Of a stretch of DNA of 39,289 nt, positions 1 through 9,100 are shown piece by piece; positions within the stretch are counted from its first letter, which is position 1, and every line of letters begins with the position of its first letter. Position numbers and translations under genes: made by a program. The stretch is from Oscillospiraceae bacterium (GTDB lineage Bacteria > Bacillota > Clostridia > Oscillospirales > Ruminococcaceae): assembly GCA_022793675.1 (NCBI GenBank), contig JAAWDH010000012.1, forward strand, positions 1 through 39,289, in the 5' to 3' direction. A model generated the notes under the pieces. It worked only from the letters and a program-made list of their open reading frames with translations. It was not told the DNA's origin and made no database searches.

Positions 1-372
1 GCGGAGCTTCAAAAGCTGGAACAGCAGCAGGAACGGTACAGGCAGGAGAAGTTCCGGGCCTACGAGGATTTTAGCGGCGGGACGCTGGCAAAGGATGCCT
101 ACCTGAGACAGCGGGCGGACATTGACAGTAAGCTCGCCTCCGCCAAAGCCGAACAGGAGGCACAGGAACAGCTTTTATCTGAACTGGAGCATCTGGCCTT
201 TCAGGATAAGGCACAGGAGGATGATGTGTTCACTTCCTTTGCCGGGGCCACGGAACTGACGGCGGAACTGGCGCAGACATTCATCAAGGAAGTGCTGGTG
301 TCCTCTCCCTCCGAGATCGAGATCGTCTGGAAGTTCCGGGATGTGTTTGATATGCAGGGACATGACAACTGA
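1..372 (+). CDS. Large serine recombinase, C-terminal end (partial)
   Basis: The reading frame is open from base 1 to a TGA at 370-372, giving 123 residues, so the start lies outside the window. The visible part is a Glu/Gln/Lys-rich coiled coil (about residues 1-75) followed by a compact tail containing FIKEVLVSSPSEIEIVWKF. This matches the C-terminal end of large serine recombinases of the Tn4451/TnpX-like class carrying DUF4368, which excise and integrate clostridial mobile elements. The catalytic N-terminal domain is not visible. It is the only gene at this end on the plus strand and is followed by a hairpin, so it probably belongs to a different element from the minus-strand genes that follow. 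The family is inferred from the tail only. Confidence 0.75.
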   Translation, partial: AELQKLEQQQERYRQEKFRAYEDFSGGTLAKDAYLRQRADIDSKLASAKAEQEAQEQLLSELEHLAFQDKAQEDDVFTSFAGATELTAELAQTFIKEVLVSSPSEIEIVWKFRDVFDMQGHDN

Positions 373-397
373 TAAGGGTTTCTACCTCACGATAAAG

Positions 398-448
398 CGG
401 ATGCCGGAGGCGGTCTGGGAAAGACCTATTGGCCGCCTCTGGCATCCG
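398..448. repeat. Long imperfect hairpin after the recombinase
   Basis: Arms 398-413 and 433-448 (cggatgccggaggcgg against its near-perfect complement, one G-T wobble) form a 16-bp stem with a 19-nt loop. It starts 25 nt after the recombinase stop. No clean U-tract follows on either strand, so it may be a weak terminator or a structured element end. Confidence 0.6.
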
Positions 449-463
449 TAAAAAATTTGGTGT

Positions 464-829
464 TTAGTTGACACAAGGAGATGTTTCTGGCTTAGGCAGG
501 TCGGGCTTGCAGACGTAAATCCGATTGGCTTTGCCCAGTCCTATGCGTTCCTCAAAAATCAGTCCGGCATGAAGCAGCTGCTTGAAAACACCGGCGACAG
601 TGCGAACAGAGCAGCTCAATGCCGCTGCCGCTTCTTCTCTAGGGTAAATCACGAAAACACCCAGGTTCGGCGTATACCATTTCTCTCCATTGCGAATGGA
701 TAAGCCAGTCCGGCGAAGCAGCAATTCATATAGGCATCTGGCCTTCAGGGAGAGTTTTTGGCAGACGGAACGGACGAATTCCGGGGTGTAAAGGCTCATA
801 GTGTCGGTAAGTTCAAAGAAATTTTTCAT
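464..829 (-). CDS. RepA_N-type replication initiator, short/truncated
   Basis: 121 residues beginning MKNFFELTDTMSLYTPEF, preceded by GGAAAGAGG eight bases before the ATG. The block from about residue 25 to 110 (KARCLYELLLRRTGLSIRNG, then FVIYPREEAAAALSCSVRTV and GLGKANRIYV) is the winged-helix fold of RepA_N replication initiators (plasmid and ICE 'replication initiator protein A'). Full initiators of this family are about twice as long. Here the protein ends soon after the wing in an unrelated-looking tail (KPDLPKPETSPCVN), so the C-terminal half is missing. It is the leftmost gene of the minus-strand element and lies near its junction with the recombinase. DNA binding may be retained, but full initiator function is doubtful. 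Confidence 0.7.
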   Translation of the reverse strand: MKNFFELTDTMSLYTPEFVRSVCQKLSLKARCLYELLLRRTGLSIRNGEKWYTPNLGVFVIYPREEAAAALSCSVRTVAGVFKQLLHAGLIFEERIGLGKANRIYVCKPDLPKPETSPCVN

Positions 830-868
830 TTTGAGTACCTCTTTCCTTATTTTTTCAATTTTTTGCTA

Positions 869-897
869 TTGCCAAAATGAAGAAAAAGAGGTATACT
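869..897 (+). promoter_or_regulatory. Promoter for a short plus-strand RNA
   Basis: TTGCCA (869-874), 17-bp spacer, TATACT (892-897). It points away from the repA-like gene and toward a strong plus-strand terminator about 70 bp downstream. The -10 lies inside an inverted repeat (886-928). Confidence 0.5.
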
Positions 898-928
898 AAA
901 AACAAGGATTTGTATTAGCATACCTCTT
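886..928 (-). terminator. Hairpin with U-tract on the minus strand, upstream of repA
   Basis: Arms 886-899 and 915-928 pair over 14 bp with one mismatch around a 15-nt loop. Read on the minus strand the stem is followed by TTTTTCTTC, an intrinsic terminator shape, lying only about 55 bp before the repA-like start. It is either the terminator of the upstream ArdC/YodL transcript or an attenuator in the rep leader. Confidence 0.55.
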
Positions 929-969
929 GCCCCTGGGTGGTTGTGAGTCGCCCAGGGGCGCTTTTTTTG
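904..969 (+). ncRNA. Candidate short antisense RNA over the rep leader
   Basis: The span from the expected start of the 869-897 promoter to the U-tract at 961-967 is about 65 nt and holds no reading frame. It would be complementary to the leader of any minus-strand transcript entering the repA-like gene. RepA_N plasmids such as pSK41 control rep with a countertranscript to the leader. The similarity here is in arrangement only. Confidence 0.4.
929..969 (+). terminator. Intrinsic terminator, plus strand
   Basis: GCCCCTGGG (929-937) pairs perfectly with CCCAGGGGC (951-959), followed by a run of seven T (962-968). This is a strong plus-strand intrinsic terminator although no plus-strand gene precedes it. 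Confidence 0.7.
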
Positions 970-1292
970 TCAGCGGGTGTGCTGGCGGACGGGTTGTTCG
1001 TCTTCCTGCTTTTGGGCAGGAAAGATTTGGCCATCCTTGGGCAGATATTTCTGCATTTCTGGTAGCAGCTCGCCAAACCGGCTGCAAGCCCGTTTCAGCA
1101 TCTCGGCCAGCATTTGAGAATGGCATTGCCGATGCTGTAGCTGTGGAATTTCTCCTTAAAGGCCAGCAGCTCGGCAATTTCTTCGGCGCTGTCTTCGTAG
1201 TTGGTAATGATGTCGTTTACGGTATCAGTCAGCTTTTGTTTGAGTATTTCTTGTTTCGCTGCCCATCTTTGCCTGTCAAAATCTTTTGTCAT
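970..1292 (-). pseudogene. ArdC-like antirestriction protein remnant, broken frame
   Basis: Starts at 1292 after a strong AGGAGG. The first 65 codons (to 1095) read MTKDFDRQRWAAKQEILKQK followed by ...EIAELLAFKEKFHSYSIGNA, which is the opening of the ArdC N-terminal domain (ssDNA-binding antirestriction proteins common on ICEs). The frame then stops. An overlapping frame from an ATG at 1113 continues 47 codons to 970 with protein-like sequence (MLAEMLKRACSRFGELLPEM...). A one-base shift or an internal deletion near 1100-1115 best explains this. The zinc-peptidase-like part of ArdC is absent. The second frame has no good ribosome site of its own, so it is probably the displaced tail of the same gene. 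Confidence 0.55.
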
Positions 1293-1300
1293 AGTTCCTC

Positions 1301-2341
1301 CTATCTGCGGTGGGGAGGCTGGGCGGTTTCTTCTTGCTGTGTCAAACCTTCAGCATGGAAAAAATCAGGGATTTCTTTGAAGCCAAAGCTGTCCACAAAA
1401 TAAGCTGTGTTGGTGCTGTTTGTATGGAGGACAACCACGTCGGAAACGCTGAGGGAATGATCTTGATAGCCTTCTGGGCGGGAAAGGTTGAAGCGGGTGT
1501 AGATGTCCTCCAGCGTCTCTCCAGGCTGCATCGGACCGGTGTACACGGCATTGTATTGGCTGGCTTCAATAGCAAAACCCTGGCTTTGCAGGTAAGCGTA
1601 GTTCATGAAACGCATCTTTACTGCTTCATCGCTGTCTCCAAGCTGATAAATAGTCAATGTGTTTGTAGGTTCCCGCCCATCTGCAGCGGCTTCCTGAAGC
1701 TGTTCTGTTGTGATGTCGTCAAAGCCGTTCCAGATGTCTTCGAGGATCAGTTTGCCTTGACTGTCAACGATGATGGCAGCAGCTTCATCGCCGTATTCAT
1801 CATGTTCCATTAGATAAAACGGCTGCCCCATCACCTCCGCCTTGCCGATGGTGTGCCAGGTCCCGAAGTGTCCGGAAACCTCCAGGCCGTCGGTGTTTTC
1901 GTCGACCAGCGGGGCAACTTTCTGCGCTTGCTGCTGGCTGTTGGCAAGGCGGATTTCCTGCCTGATCTGGCTTACAAAAATATCCAGCAGCCCTGGATGG
2001 GCTCGGTTCACAACAAACCATTCGCTGCCTTGAGGGCAGACCGGGATTGTCGCCGCCCATTCCTTGTTGCTACGGGAAATTCGACCATCGTGCATTTTTT
2101 GTTGAATCGTATTGGCAAGAACATACTGGACACGTTCGGCGCTGAATCGTTCGAGGATGCTCCTTGCACCTTCGCTGCCTAGGTGATTGTCCTGATAGTT
2201 TTCTCTGATCGCCGTCTCGATGGCGTCTCGGCAGGTGATGTTGGCTTGGCGTGAAGCTCGGTAACTGTCAAGTTCGCCGTGCTCCTTTGCATAGGCGGCG
2301 GTTTGGGTGTAAATGGGGATGCCGTAATCTTCTTTGAGCAT
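1301..2341 (-). CDS. DUF3849 / YodL-domain protein
   Basis: 346 residues; GAAAGGAG precedes the ATG at 2341. The N-terminal ~100 residues (from YGIPIYTQTAAYAKEHGELD) match DUF3849, a helical domain of ICE proteins. A middle segment (about 155-205, HFGTWHTIGKAEVMGQPFYL then DEYGDEAAAIIV) resembles a large-polyvalent-protein associated domain. The last ~120 residues (TNTLTIYQLGDSDEAVKMRF to the FVDSFGFKEIPDFF end) match the YodL domain. These domains are frequent in clostridial mobile elements near ArdC-type antirestriction genes, and here an ArdC remnant follows 8 bp downstream. The biochemical role is unknown; an antirestriction or host-takeover role is an inference from context. Confidence 0.75.
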   Translation of the reverse strand: MLKEDYGIPIYTQTAAYAKEHGELDSYRASRQANITCRDAIETAIRENYQDNHLGSEGARSILERFSAERVQYVLANTIQQKMHDGRISRSNKEWAATIPVCPQGSEWFVVNRAHPGLLDIFVSQIRQEIRLANSQQQAQKVAPLVDENTDGLEVSGHFGTWHTIGKAEVMGQPFYLMEHDEYGDEAAAIIVDSQGKLILEDIWNGFDDITTEQLQEAAADGREPTNTLTIYQLGDSDEAVKMRFMNYAYLQSQGFAIEASQYNAVYTGPMQPGETLEDIYTRFNLSRPEGYQDHSLSVSDVVVLHTNSTNTAYFVDSFGFKEIPDFFHAEGLTQQEETAQPPHRR

Positions 2342-2382
2342 TTTGCGATCTCCTTTCTGGCAGATACGCTGTCATTAACCTA

Positions 2383-2411
2383 TTGACAAATCATTATTCA
2401 ATAAGTATAAT
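2383..2411 (+). promoter_or_regulatory. Consensus promoter of brnTA
   Basis: TTGACA (2383-2388), 17-bp spacer, TATAAT (2406-2411), with a second overlapping TATAAT at 2411-2416. The first -10 ends only 6 bp before the brnT ATG (2418), so the message would start at or within a base or two of the start codon. Confidence 0.8.
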
Positions 2412-2417
2412 ATAATT

Positions 2418-2708
2418 ATGGACAGCATAAAATTTGAATGGGACGAAAACAAAAACCACACCAATCAGTTCAAGCATAAAATATCGTTTGAGGAAGCTAA
2501 AACGATATTTTTCGACCCGGAAGCCATTGTTATTGACGATCCAGAGCATTCGAAAGAGGAGGATAGATTTATCATTTTGGGCTTTAGCCAAGCGGCTAAT
2601 CTTCTGGTCGTCTGTCATTGTTACAGAAACGCTGACACAACGATTCGTATCATTTCTGCAAGAAAAGCAACCAAAAACGAGGCAAAGCAATATTTTGAAA
2701 TGAGGTGA
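2418..2708 (+). CDS. brnT: BrnT family toxin (RelE-fold RNase)
   Basis: 96 residues starting MDSIKFEWDENKNHTNQFKH, the diagnostic opening of BrnT toxins (FEWDExKN...KHxxSFEEA), followed by VIDDPEHS, the ILGFSQ strand and the RIISARKATKNEAKQYFE C-terminus. BrnT is a ribonuclease that arrests translation and is neutralised by BrnA. Length fits the family (about 90-100 aa). The gene lies 4 bp before brnA and runs opposite to the ICE backbone. No ribosome site is visible because the promoter -10 abuts the ATG. No other in-frame start fits the family N-terminus. It is AT-rich compared with its neighbours, consistent with a mobile addiction module. Confidence 0.9.
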   Translation: MDSIKFEWDENKNHTNQFKHKISFEEAKTIFFDPEAIVIDDPEHSKEEDRFIILGFSQAANLLVVCHCYRNADTTIRIISARKATKNEAKQYFEMR

Positions 2709-2712
2709 GTAA

Positions 2713-2922
2713 ATGAGAGAGGAATATGATTTTTCCCAAGGCAGAAAAAATCCCTATGTCAAACGTCCCAAAAAGCAGGTAACAATTAACCTGGATGCAG
2801 CAACTGTCGACTATTTTAAGAGCCAGGCAGAAGTTTCAGGAATCCCATATCAAACCTTAATTAACCTTTACCTTGCGGATTGTGTTGCTCAAAAAAAACA
2901 GCTTCAAACACTATGGAAATGA
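2713..2922 (+). CDS. brnA: BrnA family antitoxin (RHH)
   Basis: 69 residues with the BrnA pattern: MREEYDFSQGRKNPYVKR, then a ribbon-helix-helix segment KKQVTINLDAATVDYFKSQA and the helix GIPYQTLINLYLADC. BrnA binds BrnT through its N-terminus and represses the brnTA promoter through the RHH domain. GAGGTGAG lies just before the start. A strong hairpin begins 4 bp after the stop. Together with brnT it forms a compact two-gene unit inserted between the giant adhesin module and the DUF3849/YodL gene. Confidence 0.88.
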   Translation: MREEYDFSQGRKNPYVKRPKKQVTINLDAATVDYFKSQAEVSGIPYQTLINLYLADCVAQKKQLQTLWK

Positions 2923-2925
2923 TTT

Positions 2926-2959
2926 AACCCCCGCCGAGAGAATCTCTCAGCGGGGGGTT
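2926..2959. terminator. Bidirectional terminator between convergent units
   Basis: AACCCCCGCCGAGAG (2926-2940) pairs with 2944-2959 over about 14 bp with one internal mismatch and a 3-nt loop. It sits between the stop of brnA (+) and the end of the minus-strand gene at 2979, with T-rich tails on both sides. Confidence 0.75.
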
Positions 2960-2978
2960 CCGTCTCTTCTATCTGGTT

Positions 2979-3173
2979 TTATCCGGCGAATGCTTCAAGG
3001 ATTGCTGAGCGTATTGGTTCTGGCAATTCTTCCACCGGCGTCATGTGCTGGATGTCGGCGGCCTCACCTAAGACAGCATATTCTTCCGGCATTTCGCCGC
3101 AGAAAAGTGCGTAATCTTCGGTTTCGGCTACAGCATAGCCGTCAAGCCAGCCGACAAATGCGTTGTCTTTCAT
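2979..3173 (-). CDS. Small conserved ICE protein, unknown function
   Basis: 64 residues, MKDNAFVGWLDGYAVAETED then ALFCGEMPEEYAVLGEAADI and ...ELPEPIRSAILEAFAG. It starts 4 bp after the stop of the giant adhesin, and its ribosome site (AAAGAGGTG) overlaps the adhesin's last codons, so the two are probably translationally coupled. It is acidic, with no membrane segment and one Cys. I recognise no family with a known function. Position suggests a last gene of the adhesin operon. Confidence 0.65.
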   Translation of the reverse strand: MKDNAFVGWLDGYAVAETEDYALFCGEMPEEYAVLGEAADIQHMTPVEELPEPIRSAILEAFAG

Positions 3174-3177
3174 GGAA

Positions 3178-6100
3178 TCACCTCTTTGCCTTGATTCTCT
3201 GGATTTCTCCCTCTTTTTCCCGCCGCTTTTTCTTCAGCACAAAGAGGATCGCAGCGATCAGCAGCCCCAGAATGAGCAGTACGCCGCCGAAAATCAACAC
3301 CTTTGCCGTCGTCGACAGCTTCTTGGGCCGGGATATTTCCTCCAGCGTCCCTGTCGAAGTCGGCTCATCCGGTATCAGCTGATAAGAGGCGGTAATGACC
3401 TGCTCGGTGACTTTCGGGGTGGGAGCGGCATAAATCGCCGCCGCGTTGTAGCTGGATGCTTCCCGACGCAGAGTGACGGTACCGTCGTAGATGGCCGTGC
3501 TGCTGCTGGGAATCAGCCGCTCGCAGTAGTAGACCGCATCCCTAACCAGAACGCCGTCCAGCTCGTAGGCTTCGCTAGTCCAAGCAGAGCCGGTCAGGCG
3601 GCAGCTTTCCGGGCTTTCGTCCAGATAAGCGAGGATGTCCGCCTCAAAGCCCTGCCAGTTGGGGGCAGCGTCGTTTTTCGGCACCAGGGCGTTCCCCAGC
3701 TGGAACAATTCGGCGTCGTAGTCGTAATAACAGCTGTCGATTTTGTCTTCCACCCAAACGGGATTAGCCTGGTCGATGCGCAGCAGCGGCAGGGTCGCCT
3801 GCACCGTTTCGTCGAACAGCTCACCATAATAGGCGATGCGGTTCTGCTCCGGGGCAGCGCCGTTTAGCGTCACCTGTTTGGTCAGTCGCACTGACCGCTC
3901 AGCGCCGGGGATTTCTTCAAAGATCGCGCCGTCCAAGGTGTAGATGATGCCGTCCCGGACGATGGTCTGCGGCAGAGCTGATTCGTCCTGGCTTTCCAGG
4001 CCGGTGTAGGCTTCTTCGATAGGTTCCGGAGCCTCGCCAGGGTCAACAGGCGCGCAGGAATAGTTCAGAAGCTTGTAGTTCCTGCCGTTCTGTTCAAGGA
4101 TTTCAGGCGGCGCTGTTTTGTCATCAATGCCTTGAATAAAGGTCACCTGCAGCACATTTTCCGCTTGAGAACCTGTTTTCAGGAAAGATTCGCCGGTCTG
4201 CGGCGGACTGGGAATGTCAAGGCCGGTGGTCGGCGTGTCATCTTCATCGACTTTCAGCCACTCATCGGTGGACAGGTCAATGCGGCCAATTTTGCGCCGA
4301 TTGAAAATGGTATGGTCGCCGGTGATGCTGCCGTCCTCGTGAATCGTGAAGCTGTAAAGCTCCTCGTTGAGGATGTAGCCTTCAGGAGCGACAACCTCGT
4401 GGAAATAGTAGGTGCCGGGCTTGGGCATCCCGAATTTGAACTCGCCGTCTTCGTCGGATTTGCCAGAGGTAATGAGCTTGCCGTCCTTGTCCAGCACCTC
4501 GATTTCCGCGCCGGGGACGCCTTCAGCCGTGGTCGTGTCCTTCTTGGAGATGGATATTTCCCGCTGATTTTCGATGGTGTCGTCGCCGGTGATGCTGCCG
4601 TCGGTATGGACAGTGAAGCTATACCATTCTTCGTTGAGGATGTAGCCGTTGGGGGCGGCAATCTCGTGGAAGGTGTAAGTACCGGGCTTGGACATTCCGA
4701 ATTTGAACTTGCCGTCAGCGTCAGATTTGCCGGAGGCAATGACCTTGCCGTCTTTGTCCAGCACCTCAATTTCCGCACTGGGGACGCCTTTGGCTGTGGT
4801 GGTATCAATTTTGGAGATAGTCATTTCCTTGGGTTTCGGATTTTCCGGCGTTTTGGGTTCTTCCGGTTCTTCGGGTTTTTCCGGCTTCTCCGGTTTGTTG
4901 ACAATCGGTGCCGAAGTGTTTCCGCTGCCTGCATTGATCTTGACTTCCAGCGCATTGACATAACTGGAGGATCGGGCGAAGGTCAGGTTCTTGTTGGCCT
5001 GGAGCCGGATTTCATCCACAGTTTTTTCATCCATGGGGATGGTTTGCAGCAGGACTTCGCCACCTGCCGTCAGCAGGTTTTCGGCGCTGCTGTTGAGGGC
5101 CGCTTCCGGCGCGATGTTCAGCTCGCCGGAGACGATGCCGTCCACCTTTGCGGTCAAAGTGCCAGTATTGGACAGCTCAAAGGTGAACACCGAGCCGTCG
5201 GCGGCCAGGATCAGCAGCTGCTGGCCGGGGTTCAGGGTCACAGGAGCAGAGGGATCATCTTGCTTTGCTCCATCCAGCAAAACGCCGTTGACCGTGCCGG
5301 TCGTGACAGAAACAACCGCCATCCGCTGGTCATGAGTTAAAGCCGCTTCGGCGGCGGCCAGGCCGGAGGCGGAGCTGAAGGAAATCTTCTTATTCTGCCA
5401 AATAAGAGAATCATCCGTGCCGGTCATGCCGTCACGATGATAGCCCTGCGGGACAGACGCGCCGTCAGCCTGAATGGAATCGGCAGTCAGATTGAGGACA
5501 GCGCTTCCAATGGCAACCTTCTGAACGGCAGAAACAGAGGTGTCAATGATGATTTTGTGATTCTGTTTATCCCAGGTAATCCCTTCGGGAATAACAATGG
5601 GGGTAGGCGTTTCGGGAGTTTCTTCCCCTTCAGCAGGGGTTTCGGGTTCTTCTTCCGGGTCAAATTTGACTTCGATGCCAGGGGCCGGCGTGTAGCCGAT
5701 AACGATGTTTTTCCGCCCGGAGGCCAGGTCAAACTCAAAGCCAGCCTTGATACCGTCAAGGGTTAGCAGGGTTTCCGGCGCGACATAGGGTGCTGCTGCC
5801 GACAGCTGGTAGCCAGTGTAAGCAATGACGGGGTTGTATTCGGCAGTGGTGGTCTGGCCGTCGGTTTCAGTGGTCAAATTGCCCACTTTGCCGGTCGGGA
5901 TTTCCACTGCTTCGCCATCTTCCGGATCGGTGAAAACAGCGGTGTAGCCTTCATCCGTCAGCGTGACCGTTAAAGTGGAACCGTTGGAAAGCTCGATCTC
6001 GGCGACCGGCTCATAGATGCCCATTTTGACGATGATGGAGGAATAGTCCAGTTCGACGATGTTGTCCACATAGACGCCGTTGCTGACTTTTCCTTCTACC

Positions 6101-9100
6101 GGGGTGTCGCTCCAGAACTCCATGCCATTGACCTTATGGGTCACAGCCGGGAACTGGAAACGGGTGTCGATGCGGATTTCAGCGGACTGATAGCCGCTGT
6201 GAACGACTTGACCGGAGATGCCGGCCAGCGGATAACTGAAATGCAGCTCGTCGCTGGTGGTTTCCTCGTCCACCCGGAAGGGGAATTCTTGATCGTTCAA
6301 AATGTAGCCGTCCAGGGTCGCCAGCTCCTTGACGTAATAGTCAGCTTCAGGCAGTTTGACGGTCTGGATAGCCTTGCCTTCGCTGTCGGTGGTCAGCAGA
6401 TAGAGCAGCGACCCAGCGTCGATGCTGGCCGTGTCAAACTGCAGATCTGAGCCGATGGGCGAGCCGCCGCTGATGGGTTCTTTGGCGAACACACCAAAAA
6501 CCGCACCGGCCTTGGGGACAAAGGTGCCGGAGCCGTAGGCGGTTTCAAAGGACTTGCGCAGGTCAAGCTGAACGGAAAAGCTGTCGTTGGAAACAGAGGT
6601 GCTGCCCCAGACCAGCGGGACATACTGCCCTTCATAGCTGAAACTGACAGGATAAACGTCCTTGCTGGTGACGCAGCCGTTGGGCGCAGCGGCCTCACGA
6701 ACCAGGTAATCGCCCAGCGGCAGCGCAGATGACGTTGCGATGCCGTCAGCGCCGGTGCGGATGGTTTCTACGACGACGCCCTGGGGGTAGCGCATAGTCT
6801 TGGCCAGCGCGTCAAAAGTCAGCTGGCCGCGCTTCAAACCGTCTTCATTCTCAATGATAACGGCGGTCATCAGGTGGCCGCTGGGCAAGCGCACCTGCCA
6901 GCTGCCGGCTTCGGTTTCGGCGTCGGAAACCAGTTCGATCACCCGCAGCTCGCCGCTTTCTGTTGTAGCAGCTTGAAGGCGGATGCGCAGGTAGTTATAC
7001 TGGTCAAAAACCTTTTCAAAGTGGGGATTGTCTGGAGTCAGGCTGCTGTCATAGTCGATGGCAGCGCCGTTTTTGTAGGCGATTTCCGGCAGGTCAGCGC
7101 CTTCAGGGACTTTGATGACGGTCTTGGTGTAGCCGCCCCGGTAAATTGTTCCAATTTGGATGCCGTCGCCGGTCTTATACCAGACAGAAGGCTCCGGCAG
7201 CCGCACCGTGATGGTGGTCGTTTTGTCCTCAGTTTCTGCTTCGGAGCCGCCGGCCGGGACAACCTCGGCTTCCACATCGGACGGATTGACAAAGGTGGCC
7301 GCCGCTTCTTCATTGGCAGAATCAGCGATGTTGATAAACTCGAAATCGTCCAGCGCTAACGACCAGCCGTCGGCAGAGCTGCTGTGCTGGGTCAGCCGCA
7401 TGGACAGTTTTTGGGTGTATTCGGTGAAGGTTGTGCCGTCAACGTCGGCGGGTACCCAGCGGTTCTGGTTCTGCACCATATCGCGGACATATACCATATA
7501 CAGGTCAGGGTTCTCATCATTGCGCACCATATAGTGGTTATCGATGTAATACTCTGTCCAGCCTTCGGGGGCCTTGGGCTTGTTGGAAATGAGACCCTCG
7601 TTGTCCGGCTCATAAGGAATCCAACGGGTTTCGGTGACTTCCTCGCCGTCTTCATTCTCCACAGTGACTTGAATGGCTGTTTGAATTTTGCCGTCAGCCA
7701 GAGTAATCAGAAATTGCCGGGTGTCAATGGCCAGCCAATCCGCTCCTTCGGGCAGATCAGGCAGATTGGTGACGCATTCCGGGGCAAAGAGAGGCTTCAG
7801 TAGCTCCTCGTCGGTAATTTCATCGACTAGCTTCCACTGGACATTGCCGTCCTCGTCGACAACCGCTGTCATTTCGGTGTCCAGCGCGCCGGTGGAGAGC
7901 AGGTATTGGTCAAGTTCGCTACTGCGCAGCCAGTAGCCCTGCTCAGTCAGCTCCTCCGGGATTTCCGGCAGATTCGCGTAAACAAGAGTGCTGTCAAACT
8001 TAGGCACAAGATAGGCTTCGATAGCCGGGCGGATATACTGCAGCTGCTCGGCGTCCGGGGTCACAGGCTCGTTGACCAACTCCTTCAGCTCGGACTGATT
8101 CTGGTTTTCGTAAGAGGCGGTTTCGTAGTCAATTTTGCTGCTGCCGTTAAAAATAACCGGCATTTCATTCTCGTAAACTGGGATGAAATCCGGCGCGGTG
8201 ATGGTTTTTTCAATGGTAAAGTCAGTGTAGTTCCAGCCGCCGGCGGCGTATTCCAGCTGGAATTCAAAAGTCCAGGTCACGTCCAGCTCATACTTCTGCT
8301 CGCCCCAGCTGTAAGGCTCTTTGCCGCTGTAGCTGAGGATGTAGCTGCTGCCGGTCTGGGCCGCGGTTTGCAGGACAGCATAGCTGTGATTGCCGCTGTC
8401 GTCGGTGCCCTCGGCGTCCTGTTTGGCCTGCTGAATGGTGTAAAGGTTGGTGCCGTCGGCCAATTCGGTGCTTTCAATCCGCACGGCCTCCGGCCACCAA
8501 GCGTGGCTGTGTTCATCCAGCTCCAGCGCGATTTTCTCGCCGTCAGGCGTGTAGGGGGTCGGATAATCCGGGCCGTCGTAAAGGGTCACGTCCTCGGCGG
8601 CCAAAATCTCGAAGGTCGCGCCGGGCAGGGGCTGCTGTTCGTAAACAGGTTCGTAAGCGGTGCCATGGGCAGTTTCAACCTCTTTGAAGCCCACTAAGCG
8701 CTCGCCGGTCTTGTAAATTTCCAGCTTGCCTTTGACGGCGTTGTCGGTCATTTTGACCGTGATCCGCTTGACCTCGCCCTTTTTCTGTTCCAGGACAGAG
8801 AAGGCGTAGTAGTTGTAGATGATGTCCTCATTTTCCAAATACTCGATTTTATTGCCGTTTTTGTCATAAACAGCAACAGTTTCACCGAAGTCTTTGCTGC
8901 CGTCAACGGTCTCGCCGACGCCGGATTCATCGTAGCTGCCGATGTAGTAGCCTTCGGGGGCGACGATTTCTTCCAGCTGGTAAAGACCGTATTCCAACTC
9001 ATAAGGCAGGATAATTTTGCCGTTGAAATCGGTGTAGAAAACCCATTTGTAGCTGTCGTTGATGGAGCTGCCGTTGGGCAGATAAGTGCCGTAGTGGGGA

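Noticed and set aside
927-1403. Plus-strand frame over the ArdC remnant
   Set aside because: It starts inside a terminator hairpin and has no ribosome site or family-like sequence.
3178-3330. LPXTG cell-wall sorting signal at the adhesin C-terminus
   Set aside because: The last 60 residues contain a membrane helix and basic tail but no LPXTG-like motif; the only candidate is the internal PPQTG.
4132-5340. Long plus-strand open frame opposite the adhesin
   Set aside because: It mirrors the GC-rich repeat-containing adhesin codons, has no ribosome site, and encodes low-complexity Gly/Val/Asp sequence.
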